NCBI RefSeq assembly: GCF_030272615.1
Contig: NC_081411.1
Coordinates: 41,529,140 to 41,593,139 of the forward strand
Origin: Cryptomeria japonica
Taxonomy: Eukaryota > Streptophyta > Pinopsida > Cupressales > Cupressaceae
Direction: 5' to 3'
DNA: 64,000 nt
Shown: positions 11,801 to 22,615 of the stretch, in pieces
How positions within the stretch are numbered: position 1 is the stretch's first letter
How the letters are laid out: every line of letters begins with the position of its first letter
Notes under the pieces: generated by a model
What the model was told of the DNA's origin: nothing
Database searches by the model: none
Seen by the model: only the letters and a program-made list of their open reading frames with translations
Position numbers and translations under genes: made by a program

Positions 11801-12744
11801 GAACCTTCAAAAGAAATATAATTATACTATTGTAACAATTTCAAGTAGTAAAACATGCCTAAATGAACCCAGAATCATTATATTTTTCTCCAGTTGCATC
11901 AATTCAAATAAAAACATTCTGGACATATCTTATGGAAATTTCACATTATGAGCAAAAAGGAAAGAGAAAATAAGGTAGTGAATTAATTCACATACTTAAA
12001 TTTGAATCCGTCTGCCTCACTGCACAAGACCTCCACTTTGTCCTTCGTCACATTCAGCAGGCCCTATCATGAACATAATTCTTTTAGTGAAAAAAATTGT
12101 GTTACATTTTATACAATTGTTTTCTCTGTATCAAACAGTAAATTAAAGATGTGAAGTATTATGCAGAAAGGGAGATTCTTGTGGGCCATTTTATAGTGAA
12201 ACATGATCAATGTCGATTAAAAACTATGCAATTGAATCCCAAAAAAAAACTCATTCCAGAATCTTTCAAGAAGGTGTAAATCAGAGTACACAAATAATCA
12301 TTGAAAAGCATCACATTTGTAAACCTAAACCTAACTTCAAAATTATGTTTGAGTACCCAATTAATGGTAAATAACATGTGAATGCATACACCAAAAAATT
12401 CTTACCTTAGTAAGTTCACACACAATAACCTCCTGATTGGGACCAAAAGCCACCCCAAGAGGTCGACCCCCAACAAAATTCCAGTTCTCCACCTGTTCTT
12501 CTGCATCCCTCCCGTCTATCCAAACCCGCTTAATCCAACCATCTCCACACCCAGTAAAAAACGACTTTTTTTCTCTGTCAAAAGATAAATCTTCTGGACT
12601 TGGCAAAAGCCCAAGTCCAATCTTTTCTGCCCTTTCAAGCCCATTAGTGGGTGCATTAATGGAGCCTAAAACGATTTGAGACTTTGCCACAGACGCCAGG
12701 CAAATAAAAACTAACAGGACAGCGTTTTGAATTTGTAAATCCAT
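5820..12744 (-). CDS. Strictosidine synthase-like protein (4 exons)
   Basis: Exons on the minus strand are 12744-12406, 12063-11996, 6940-6622 and 6089-5820. Each junction has a canonical GT-AG pair and the frame is kept throughout (phases 0, 2, 0). The sum is 996 nt, giving 331 residues plus TGA, slightly shorter than the usual 350-380 of the SSL family. Residues 1-23 form a signal peptide (LLVFICLASVAKSQ), suggesting secretory-pathway or vacuolar location. SSL beta-propeller hallmarks follow: GCGDGWIKRVW and GRPLGVAFG in exon 1, DGVDVSKDGTIYFTDAT and DYPNGVAVS in exon 3, then YPDNVRVDDEGTFWIGLLG, and GPAGILGV in exon 4. True strictosidine synthases condense tryptamine with secologanin using a catalytic Glu; I cannot place that Glu here, so enzyme activity of that kind is not implied. 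Intron sizes are 342, 5,055 and 532 bp. No disabling change is seen, so it is probably functional. Confidence 0.82.
9000..9245. repeat. Diverged direct repeat inside the SSL intron
   Basis: Two segments about 190 bp apart share CATAAAGAGG, then AACATGCAATGGGAGG or GCATGCAATGGGAGG, then a TTAAG/TCTAGG stretch and CATG/CATAG-AAAATAA. They look like two old copies of one short element or a decayed tandem duplication. A palindromic GGATCTTTAGATCC at about 8800 lies nearby. Family not recognised. Confidence 0.4.
10370..11460. other. Purine-rich insert-like block in the SSL intron
   Basis: On the plus strand this kilobase is rich in GA/GGA runs, richer in G than its surroundings. That composition leaves several minus-strand frames open (10583-11466) full of Ser/Leu/Pro/His, which are composition artefacts. 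The abrupt change suggests an inserted element, but no termini, target duplication or known domain could be found. Confidence 0.3.
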
Positions 12745-12810
12745 CTTGATTTAGACAAAATTTTGTCTCTGATTCAAAGGCATCACACAACAGAGAAGGC
12801 ATTGGGCAAA

Positions 12811-12817
12811 TTATATA
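12811..12817 (-). promoter_or_regulatory. TATA box of the SSL gene
   Basis: On the minus strand TATATAA lies 67 bp upstream of the ATG at 12744, which places a transcription start near 12785 and a short 5' UTR of about 40 nt. No other TATA-like motif is as well placed. The 12818-13199 region beyond it has no gene and is the likely upstream promoter; it ends at the 5' edge of a LINE, so the insertion lies within about 450 bp of the start codon. Confidence 0.45.
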
Positions 12818-13234
12818 ATCTCTACATCTGTAACAAAAACCCTTTATTGAATACGACAAGACCACCATTAACATAGCTTTTACAGACTATTGAGGTCACA
12901 CCCGGAATAAAGGGGGCGAAAATGCTTTTGGTAGGTAGCATCTTATCAGAAAATCAGAACTTACATGGATTACAAATTTACGATACTTTGAGTCAAAGGC
13001 GGCGTGTCCGTTGGCGACTTTGCTCTTCGCGCAGAATTTAAAGCATCGCTTTTCTCTTGATGTACAGTGGGAAATTGATGCTGCCTGCCCTGCATTTTAG
13101 GCGTTTATTCATTGAAGGTGGAAATTGTACACACATGTTCTCTTCTTTAATTCATTATTAATTAAATAATTGATTAAATTAATTAATTTACATGTGCATA
13201 TCTTGTTTTAATAGGATTTAAATTTGTCTTTGCT

Positions 13235-14410
13235 ATGCCGGGAAGACTCTTCCTTTTCAGATTTACGGCTGAAGACTTCATCTATATTATGTCTGGTTCA
13301 TGGTCTTACGGCAAACATTGCCTTACTCTCTCCAAGTGGAAGTCGGGGTTTGACCCTAGTGCAAACCTCCCCAGATTGGCGCCGGTATGGATCAGACTCC
13401 TTGGCCTCCCTCTGGAATTCTGGGATGACACCATTTTTAGATGGATTGGTAATTCGTTTGGCCAATTTGTTGTTGTCGACAATGTGACGATGCAGAAGTC
13501 TAGACTTGTTTATGCTCGCCTTTGTGTGAATGTGGTTGTTAACAACCCCCTCCCTAATTTCATAGCTCTTAAATCCAAATGGGGTAAATGCACACAGGGT
13601 ATTGTCTACGAGAACACCTCCTTGTTTTGTCAAAGGTGTGGAAAACATGGTCATGTTATCACTGACTGCCTGGCCCCTCAACCTCCAAAGGAAAAGCTAA
13701 AGGAGAAGTTGTCATCCCCGGGTATTGTCAATGTGGAGGCAGCTAAGAATGTTCCCCCCCCACAACCCCCCAGTTTTTGACAATACTATGGGTCAGACCA
13801 AGGACCTGATGGGAAAGGTGGGTCCTCAAGATACTATTGAGGAGGGCTACCCCTTCTTGGAAGGTATTCTTAATATGATGGAAACCCTTGACCCCAAGAT
13901 GGCACCTCCCTCCTCGGGGAGAAGCTTGGGCTCGGACCTAGAAGATGGAGAAATCTCCCAAGCGAAGGTAGAACAAGAAGGTCTTAATGCAGAAGTGAGT
14001 TTTAGAGAGAAGAAGGGCACAATGAGTCCACTCCGCCAGTGCTCATGCAACAGAATCCCAACACTATGGGAAGTAGTGGGAGAAGCATCTGGTGCACTGG
14101 TGTTGGGGGCTCGCCTCCCATAGGGATTGTTCTGGAACCGACCTCCTCCTCATTTGTTACAAAATCTACTGGGTAGATCACTACTCTCTCTCATGCAAGT
14201 CGATCTGCCCCGTAATCGCCGGTGGATAAGGAGAAAGGGGAATGGTAGGAACCGAAAAGAAAAACTAGAGGAAATAAGAAGGCGGATGTGGGAAACGACT
14301 CCAAACCAGGCAGACCCTCTGAGAGGGCCCTTGAAACTAAGGTAATGGCCAGGGAAATTGCCAGTGGAAGGCAATTAACTTTGGAGACAACTCAGAAGGG
14401 AAAGAAATGA
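13235..14410 (+). pseudogene. LINE 1 ORF1: DUF4283/zinc-knuckle RNA-binding protein
   Basis: The frame 13235-13780 carries the C-terminal half of DUF4283 (PVWIRLLGLPLEFWDD, then IGNSFGQFV, then ARLCVNVVV) and a CCHC knuckle CQRCGKHGHVITDC near 13627-13670. LINE ORF1 proteins of this type bind the element RNA. A C8 run near 13753 shifts the frame to 13725-14123, and the tail up to 14410 continues in another frame with in-frame stops near 14178, 14211 and 14232. The stop TGA at 14408-14410 overlaps the ATG of ORF2 (ATGA). The first 80-100 residues of the domain are missing at the truncated 5' end. Confidence 0.7.
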
Positions 14411-17400
14411 AGTTCCTTTCATGGAACTTAAGGGGTTTAAACAGCCCCTTGAAGCAGTATGCTCTTAAGCAAAGCATACTTACCAATAGGGTTGATATTA
14501 TTCTAATCCGGGAGGTGAAAATGGCTTATCAAAATTTTGTTACGCTCGTGGATAGTATATGGCCAGGTGTTGCTTTTGATTATGGTGAGGCAGAAGGTGC
14601 TTCAGGGGGAATTGCTACTCTATGGAATAAGAGCAAGTTGGATGGGTTCACGGTTGTCTTTTCTCACAACTTTTTACCACCAAGTTCACTATGAATATCT
14701 TCTCATGGTACTTATTCAACATTTATTCTCCTAATACTAGACATGGTTGGGCTCTGATCTAAGAGGAAATCACTACCTTCATGACTAATAATAGGGAGGC
14801 CTTGTTTATGTTAAATGGTGACTTTAACACCCCCCTTTTCCCCTCTGAAAAGTTAGGAGGTCTAACTGATTACAGTGATAGTATGCTTGACTTTGCTGAC
14901 TTCATTAGAAATAATGAGTTACTTGATCTTGACCTTCAAGGGAATCCTTTCACCTGGTCTAACAACAGAAAAGGCACCAATTTTATTCAAGTCAGGCTAG
15001 ATAGGTTTTTGATCTCTGCCAAGTGGAACATTGGCAACAATTCCTCACTCTTGTCTCTTCTGCCCACCATCTCTGACCACTCCCCGATCCTCCTTTCTTG
15101 GGTTGACAAGGCGACCCCTGGCACCACACCCTTTAGGTATGAGATTATGTGGCACTCCCACTCGGACTTCAAACAATGTATACAAAGCTGGTGGAACTCC
15201 CCTGTTCAAGGTTTGGCTATGTTTAGAATTGCTAAAAAGTTGGAGATCGTAAAAAAGGAGGTCAGAGCCTAAAGCAATTCTTCCTTTGGGGATATCTTCA
15301 AGAGAAAGGAGGCTGAAACAAATTTGGACCGCCTCCAGAGAACCATTGCGAAGGGGACCACCTCTATGGATATACACAAAGAGGAGGAGGGTTGGAGACA
15401 CAAATGGAAAGAAATCATGAACCTTGAAGAAATATACTAGAAGCAAAGATCCAGAATCCAGTGGCTAACTGAGGGGGACAGGAACATCTCCTTCTTTCAC
15501 AGATTGACTTCAAAGCACAGAAGGAGGAACACTATCCGATCCATTTTCAATAACGAGATGAGGAATTGGTGGGGAATAATGAAATTGGTCAATGGGCTTC
15601 CCTTTACTTTGCTAATGCCTACACGAATGACAGGGCCAGTGAACCTACTGAGGTCAGCAATAAGCTCCTCAATCTCATCCCTCAAGTCCTGAATGATGCT
15701 GATGAGCCAAGTGTCTAAAGAAGAAGTTAAAGAGGTGGTTTTTGCGATGGTTGCCTTTAAGGCCCCTGGACCTAACGACTTCCCTCCAACTTTCTTTCAG
15801 GTGTTCTTGGAAACAGTGAAGTATGACCTAATTAAAGCTACCAAGGACTTCATACGCACTAGGAACCTTCTGAAGAAATTGAATAACACTTTCATTGTTT
15901 TGGTGCCCAAAGTTCCTGACCCGAAGCTTATGACTGACTACCGCCCCATCAACCTATGTAACTCGGTGTATAAGATTTTCTCTAAAGTTGTTGTCAACAG
16001 AATTAAACCCCTTTCTTGATAGATGCATCAACCCCTCTCAGAGGGGTTTTGTTCTGGGTAGGCAGATTCTTGATGCAATTATTACTACCCATGAGGTAAT
16101 CCACTCCATGGAGAAAAGTCACAACCCAGGTATGGCTCTCAAGCTTGACATCTCTAAGGCTTATGATAAAGTTAACTGGAAGTTCCTGTATGTTGTTCTT
16201 TCCAAGATGGGTTTCCAGGAAAGATTCATCAATATCATTAAGGTGGCAGTGAAAAGTGTTCATTATTCGATGATTGTTAATGACACCCCTTGGGGATTAT
16301 TTAAGGCAGGGAAGGGTCTAAAGCAGGGGGACCCTCTCTCACCTTATTTGTTTATTATGGTGGCAGAATTTTTGAGTAGGAAGTTCTCCCATTTAATCAT
16401 AACCAAAATAATCTCGGGGGTGAAAGCTGCTTCTACCCTTCCCTCGGTGGTTTTGCAACAATTTGTTGATGACACCTTCCTATTTGGCCAGTCGTCCATT
16501 ATAGAAGCAAAAGAATAGAAACACCTATTGGAGGAGTACGCCCTTGCCTTGGGTCAACATATCAACTATTGCAAAAGCAAGATTTATTTTTTCAACACGG
16601 ATAGAAATCTTCAAGGTAAACTTATGCAAATCCTCGGATGTTGTGTTGTTGATCTCCCCGATTCCTACTTGGGTCTTCCCCTCACTATTAAGGAGGTCAC
16701 CTCCCACTTCTGGGAGTCAATCTTAGAAAGAATGCAAAAGAAACTTGCTGGTTGGACCGAAAAAACTCTGAGTAGTGTGGGTAAACTCCAGCTTCTGTCG
16801 GCCTTTCTTCAAGGTGTCCCGGTCTATTTTCTTTCTCTATTCAAGATATCCATTGCTATGGCTAAGAAACTAGAGAAAATCCAAAGAAGTTTTTTGTGGA
16901 CAGGGATGGAGGAAAAGACTAGAATCATCTTAGTCAATTGGGAGGTGGTGTACAAACCTAAGTTCATGGGAGGCCTAGGGATTAGAAAAATTTCAGACTT
17001 GAATAAGGTTTTGTTGACTAAAATTGGTTGGAATCTTATGAAGGACAAAACTGACTAGAGCAAGATCATGAGGGCTAAGTATTTCAATCACACCCCTTCT
17101 CTTCCCTCATTTCTTCTAATGAGCTTCCTTTTGGGTCTAAGATATGGAACAACATTGTCAAGAATAGGAAGCTACTTAAACAGGGTCTAAAATAGCAGGT
17201 GGGCAATGGTGAGAAGATCAGATTCTGGGAGGACAAATGGATTGGTGACAGACCCCTAGCCTCTTCCTATTTCAGTTGCCTCATGGAAACTCTCAAGGAC
17301 TCGTTGGGTCCTCTTGTGATAAACTACATCTCTCCCTCTCGTTGTTGGTTAAGGCTTCCTGATGGTCTGGACAACAATACTCATTGGGACCATTTGGCTG

Positions 17401-18597
17401 GAGAGTTACAATCTCTTCTCGAGAAGGTCAGGATCCCCCATTTAACTCATACTGACAAGTTTATTTGGGCTATGAATCCCTCGGGGACTTTCAATGTAAA
17501 GTCACCCTACAATCTCTTGTTCACCCCCATGAATGATTGCTCAACTGGAGAAAAGTTTGGAACTCTCAGCTTATCCCTAAAGTTAACTTCTTCTGGTAGA
17601 CGACCCTGCATGGGAAGATCCTTAATATTGATAAACTTCAAAGGAGGGGCTTCCTACTAGCCAATAAGTGTGTCATGTGTAATTGTGTTGAGGAAAGCAT
17701 AAATCACCTCTTTATCCATTGCCCCTTCGCTTCTATGGTCTGGCACAAAGTTTTACAGAAATTTAATTTGGCATGGACCTTCTTAGAAGACTTGCAATAG
17801 TTTATCAGCAACTGGAAGTGCCCACCTGTCGATCATATGATTTTGGAAACTCATCCCTCCCCATATATATTGGCATATCTGGAAGGAAAGGAACAATCTA
17901 ATCTTCCGTGAAATTAATAACTCTGTTGACACAGTGGTTGGCATAGCTGAGAAGCTCCCCAGGGAGAACGCTCTGGTCTGCAAATGGAAAACTCTGCAAT
18001 CTGCCCCTTTGGTTTTGGATCACAATCGGATTAGAACATGGAATCTGCCAGACAACTTCCTTTGATATGACGACTTGAAAAAATGGAGAGGCTTAATACT
18101 AGATGGTCAACACCCCCCCCCCATGGCTTAAACTTAACTTCGATGGCGGCGCTCGCTGTGGAATTGCGGCAGGAGGTGGAATTATCAGGGATAGCTTGGG
18201 TAACCTGGTTCTGGCCTATGCGGGGAATTTTGACTTTGTCTTGAATAACATGGTTGAAGCCCTTGCTCTCTTCTGGGGGCTTAAGCTGGCTCTCGACATC
18301 AATGCTAAAAGATTGATCATTGAAGGAGACTCTAAGTTGATTATTGAGGCAGCTCAAGGAGCTTCAGGGGTTAGGTGGATGATCAACAACGCTATCAAGG
18401 ACATTTGGTCTATGATAGTCTGGCTTGAGGAATTTCAAATTCAGCACATTTACAGAGAGGGAAACTCGGTGGCAGACTCTTTGGCTGCGACGTGCCTGGA
18501 GATAAAAGGTACGAGGTGTTGGAGACACCTAGATTCTCTTACTAACAAGCATAAGGCCCTAATTGGGAGAGAACAAATTTTCTCTACCTGCCAATGA
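14407..18597 (+). pseudogene. LINE 1 ORF2: endonuclease, reverse transcriptase, RNase H
   Basis: About 1,397 codons, the usual length for a plant LINE ORF2. Endonuclease: FLSWNLRGLNSPLKQ at the start, then after a frameshift near 14690, GDFNTPLFPSEKLGG, FTWSNN, LDRFLIS and SDHSPILLSW (14781-15130). Reverse transcriptase: KAPGPNDFPP, DYRPINLCNSVYKIFSKVV (15693-16019), motif A LKLDISKAYDKVNW, motif B GLKQGDPLSPYLF, motif C FVDDTFLF (15988-16518; usually FADD). Connection with YLGLPL and GGLGIRK (16528-17058). zf-RVT with CVMC and HLFIHC (about 17670-17730). RNase H LNFDGGA, VEALAL, IEGDSKLII and REGNSVADSL (18103-18500). Stops near 15272, 16019 and 17058 and frame changes kill it. Its TGA at 18595-18597 overlaps the ATG at 18594. 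Confidence 0.88.
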
Positions 18598-20543
18598 TGT
18601 GTTATATCTTTTCTTATGAGGGGTCATTTTGGGCCGTCTACGATGTCAAGCTGCTGGAGGGAAATTCAAATTCAAATTGGGCGGGCTACGCCAAGGTGGC
18701 CTCTGGTGGTCCCTACTTTCTCCGTTCGGTGTTGATGTGGCTGGCCACCGATTATTGCATCACCGAAGGGTTGAAGTGCCAACTTTTAATCATTAACTTG
18801 ACTAATCACAACAAGGACATCACTTATTACTATAATTGGAACTTAAGATCTCTTCATAATGAAGATCTTTGCAAGTTGGCAAAGGAGTTAAGAGGTGTCC
18901 CTTTGCATGCTTTCTAGAGTTGGCAGACGCATGCCTTGGGAAACACCACAAAAGATAATTATTGCACCTCGCACCATACTTTGGCTAATTCTCAGTCGGT
19001 TTTCCTTATCTCCAGCTCTAGTTTTTCCCTCTGCATAACCATTTTTCAGGTTTGCGATGCATTTCAACTTCACTCTGGAGGAAGTTGTCATGGGGGGGGA
19101 TTTAGTCTGGGTTGAACCAGACACTATTAACGACTGCTTTCGCAATGACCCGTGCATCTGGATGTATGCCAAGGAAGGGGGAATCATCTCGTTCATGGAA
19201 GCCATGACAGGGTTTGACAAAAACCTCTCCATGCAATTTGTCAGCAGCTGGAATGACATGAGAGTTGTCATGGGGGATATTTCGTTTGAAATTAGTGAGG
19301 AAGTCATTGCCCAGGCTATGGGTCTTTCAATTGAGGGAAGGAAACAGAAGAAAACCAGTAGGGTCGCGGACGAGACCAACATGAACCGCTTCTATAAAAA
19401 GGGTGAGGAACCTGTCAAGATGTGTGGTGGTTTCAATAGGGAATGCTTACCCTACTCATGGGACCAAATGTGCAAAATTATTATGAAATACTTTACCCTT
19501 GAGGGAAGGTATGGTGTTTTCTATTATTACCATTTCCCATTGCTCAATCACTTTCGCAACCATGATACTATTTATTTCCCGTTCTTTTTACTACATCCCT
19601 TAGAGTCTACTGTTAAAGATGTTCGCCACTGCATGAGTCAAGAGAGTAATTACACCATCCTCCACCAGGGGTTGATGCTTCAGCTCTACAATTTCCACGG
19701 GGCCCTGTATCCTCCTAAACCCATCTCTATTCAACCTGCTCCCTCCATCCAGGGCCCCCTTGTTGGTTCTAAAAAAGGCCTCAAAAAGACCTCGAAAAAG
19801 CCTATGACGCCTTGTCAATCCCCTAACCAAGCCCCTCCCTTCTCCCCCAAATTTAGGGAGAAAACAAAAGCAACCCTTCCACTGCTAAACCCACCTCCAA
19901 GAAACCCAGGAAAAAGCCTAGAATCCTGCTTGTTGAGTCTGACGTGGAGGATGCTATTACCTCACGAAGATCCCACAGGTTTGCTGGCAAAACCCAGATG
20001 AAACAAATCATCATGAGGAAGAACTATGCTAATGAGGAGGAGGAAGACTCTGAGAAGGCGGAAAGTGATAAGGTGGAGGAGGAGATGGAGGCTACAGAGG
20101 GCTCAGAGTCCTCCAAGTTGGGCACAAACACCCTTGACTCTGAGACTATCAAGGAGGATAATAAGAATGCCTCCCCTTATTCTAACACTTCCCCCCCACA
20201 TACCTCTGAGGGGGACGGAAGAAAATCTGAGGGCGGACAGACTGTCGCTGAAGGTGGGGAGAAGGAGGAGGTGGTGCAGTGTGCGAGTTGTAACGCTGTC
20301 TCTGAGGACCTAAATGGTGTTAAGAAGAAACTGGACTCTCTGGAGTCCTATGTCAACAAAATTGGGAAATTTGCCATTAAAGTTATGCACTCATCGACAA
20401 CTTCATTGTGCCTACTTCACCAAGAAAAGTCTGAACAAGGCGGGTTGGAAGGTGACACCACAAAGGAACTGTTTGAGTTCTTGGCTGAAGACTGGACCGA
20501 GCTTATGCTCTCACAACGCATGGGAGATGGAAAACATGATTAA
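18594..20543 (+). pseudogene. LINE 1 ORF3: unknown protein downstream of RNase H
   Basis: It starts at ATG 18594 inside the ORF2 stop (ATGA). Pieces are 18594-18917, 19057 to about 19870, and about 19870-20543, separated by two frame changes, for roughly 650 codons. The core domain has MGGDLVWVEPD, FMEAMTGFDK, ISFEISEEVIAQAMGLS, then YHFPLLNHFRNHD and LHQGLMLQLYNFHG. A basic nuclear-localisation-like stretch KKPRKKPR, an acidic Glu/Asp/Ser-rich linker and a CASC...helical tail follow. The same motifs recur in ORF3 of LINE 2, so it is part of the LINE and not host readthrough. The fold resembles plant transposon-associated mobile-domain proteins in layout only. Function unknown. Confidence 0.65.
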
Positions 20544-21704
20544 TGGTGGAAGCTTTTCTTTTTTGTTATAGTTTCTATCGCTCGAATGGCTGGTTCCCTG
20601 TTAATCTTGCTACTTTTATTAGTTTTTATAGTATAAACAATATGTTGGTTACATGGTGCTTAAGGTGCAATTTGGATGAGATTGTTATCAATCTTGGGTT
20701 ATCCAATAACTGTAGGCGGTTTTTGTTTTTTATGACTAAAGTAGGGATTGGTTGACTGTCGTCAGGTAGCTGTGTGTGTGTCGGTAGTGCTTTCCTTGTG
20801 GCTTGCTATTTTTTCCGGGTCAGCCCCCTTGTCTTGGTTGCTTTATAATCAAAAAAAGTTTATAACATTACTATAATTTGATTTATAATCACTCAATTTC
20901 AAAAATATGATTTTTATGTTTAGATTCTTTATTCATTATCATGGATTAGATTTGCAATTGTAGATTGGACCTAGTCACTTCAAGTCTCATGAAACTTGAA
21001 CTTTAAAAATTAAAATTTCAATTTTTCACCTAATCAACTTCTTCATTAGTCATTTTTAGTTGACATAACACACACTTTCATATGGATTTGTGTGGTATGT
21101 TATATTTAAAGTTTTCAAAATTTATCAAATCAATCCAACTTGGGGTCATGTTGATGAAAACATGACACTCACAATTCAACAAAATCTCCAAAGGTGTTTA
21201 TAAACATTGTTAGTTTTAATCAAAATTTAGATATCAAAAGATCATCTTTTTGTCAATTTAATCTTACAAGTTTACATTTGCACATTAAAATATTTTCACA
21301 CTCATGGAGATTAATTTCAAAGGAGTTAATTTAGAGAAAAATAACACAATCAGTTTGTAAATTCTAAAACGGTTGTATGATCGAGCTTAAACTTCTAACC
21401 TTGTGACAAATTGATTCTTGACATCTTCAACATTAGTTTCCATCCCCATAATCCAAGTCAATAGTATATTCAAAATCATTTAAATTTTAGATGTAATATA
21501 ACATTTGTTGTTTCTAATCCTAACTCATTCATCTAGGTCAATTATTATGTAATTGCTTTCATTATTTGACCAGCCTAGATATTTTATGTCAGTGGTATAA
21601 TTTATGGTGAACTTCTTCACTCTTACATCCCTTGAGGGTTTTCATCCTTAGGTTTTTTAATTCTAATTTGTAGCATGTATTTACAAAGCAATATGAATAT
21701 GAGA

Positions 21705-21705
<1 letters not shown>
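20544..21705. other. LINE 1 3' tail, then featureless AT-rich DNA
   Basis: To about 20870 this is LINE 1 3' UTR, with TTTTTCCGGGTCAGCCCCC and a short A tail; LINE 2 ends comparably with GGGGCCCC and a TTAATCAAAAA tail. From 20871 to 21705 it is AT-rich and I see no gene or repeat. Confidence 0.5.

Positions 21706-21796
<91 letters not shown>
21706..21796. repeat. Compound (TG)n(GA)n microsatellite
   Basis: About 17 TG units (21706-21740) run straight into 28 GA units (21741-21796) without interruption. The pure repeat opens reading frames on both strands, which are artefacts. Sequence on either side is AT-rich and unremarkable to 22025. Confidence 0.97.
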
Positions 21797-21799
<3 letters not shown>

Positions 21800-22028
21800 G
21801 CATGTCGTGCCAGCGTCACTAGTCACATTAAAAAGTTTACCAAGCATAGTTTTAAAAAAAATTAAAAATTAGTGTGGCTACTTGCACGTGGTTCTAAACC
21901 TAATAAGCCATGTGATTAATATAGAGCATTGAAAAAGAGCAATTAGTTAGATGACTAACAATGTACATAAAAGCTCTATGTTTCCAATAATCTAACTACA
22001 GTACTCAACTACTTTACCTAACAATAAC

Positions 22029-22615
22029 TACTATAACATTTATAGGCAGGAACGTGAGACAATGTGTCTCTTGTTTCATATATGTTTTCACACTATTCTA
22101 CACTATTATTTCTCACTTTTCCTCTTTATATAGCCTATTAATGCCTTTTCATAATGCCTTTCCAACACATCCTTTCATAATAACTCTTATTATCTTAATC
22201 CCATGGAGTTCCCTTTTATACTATAATATTTTACTATTTTATAGCTTATTTATGCATATTAGAGGTGTTTGAAAGTAATTTAATGGATATGTTGATCTAT
22301 AAATGACCCAACACATCCATCGTGTTAAATAAATACTATAACATTTATAGGCAGGAACTTGACGCAATGTGTCTCTTGTTTCATATATGTTTCCACACTA
22401 TTCTACACTATTATCTTTCACTTTTCCTCTTTATATAGCGTATTAATGTCTTTCCAACACATCCTTTCATAATAACTCTTATTATCTTATTCCCATGGAG
22501 TTGCCTTTTATATTTTAATATTTTATTATTTTATAGCTTATTTATACATATTAGAGGTGTTTTAAAGAAATTTAATGGATATATTGATCTATAAATGACC
22601 CAATGACATCCATGG
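22029..22615. repeat. 305-bp tandem duplication
   Basis: Copy 1 begins at about 22029 (CTATAACATTTATAGGCAGG) and copy 2 repeats it 305 bp later with about 90% identity. Both contain AATGTGTCTCTTG, CTTTATATAGC, AACACATCCTTTC, CCATGGAGTT and ATAAATGACCCAA. Copy 1 has an extra short stretch near 22150. The TATATAG motif hints at a promoter or LTR fragment, but no termini are visible. Confidence 0.75.

Larger units (their letters stand above)
6941..11995 (-). other. Long second intron of the SSL gene
   Basis: The 5,055-bp intron is AT-rich with no retained coding domain. From 6941 to about 8700 I see nothing specific. At 9000-9245 there is a diverged direct repeat, at 9600-10000 CACATAT-rich low-complexity sequence, and at about 10370-11460 a purine-rich block of different composition. 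Introns of several kb made of old repeats are typical of conifer genes. Confidence 0.6.
13200..20870 (+). mobile_element. LINE 1: 5'-truncated LINE with a third ORF
   Basis: The order is ORF1 (DUF4283 and zinc knuckle), ORF2 (endonuclease, RT, zf-RVT, RNase H), ORF3 (unknown), then a short 3' tail ending TTTATAATCAAAAAAAG near 20858. ORF1 begins inside its DUF4283 domain, so the 5' end is missing, as is usual for LINE copies. Plant L1-type LINEs with RNase H are well known; the extra ORF after RNase H is not part of the standard plan. Several frameshifts and stops show it is dead. Target duplications were not found with confidence, so both ends are approximate. Confidence 0.8.

Noticed and set aside
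15045-15446. Minus-strand ORF of 133 codons
   Set aside because: Lies opposite the LINE 1 endonuclease coding sequence; a shadow frame.
13200-20870. Target-site duplication for LINE 1
   Set aside because: GTTTTAATAG before and GTTTATAACA after are too dissimilar to count.
21589-21872. ORFs across the (TG)n(GA)n microsatellite
   Set aside because: Dinucleotide repeats keep all frames open; peptides are pure Ser-Leu, His-Thr or Val-Cys runs.
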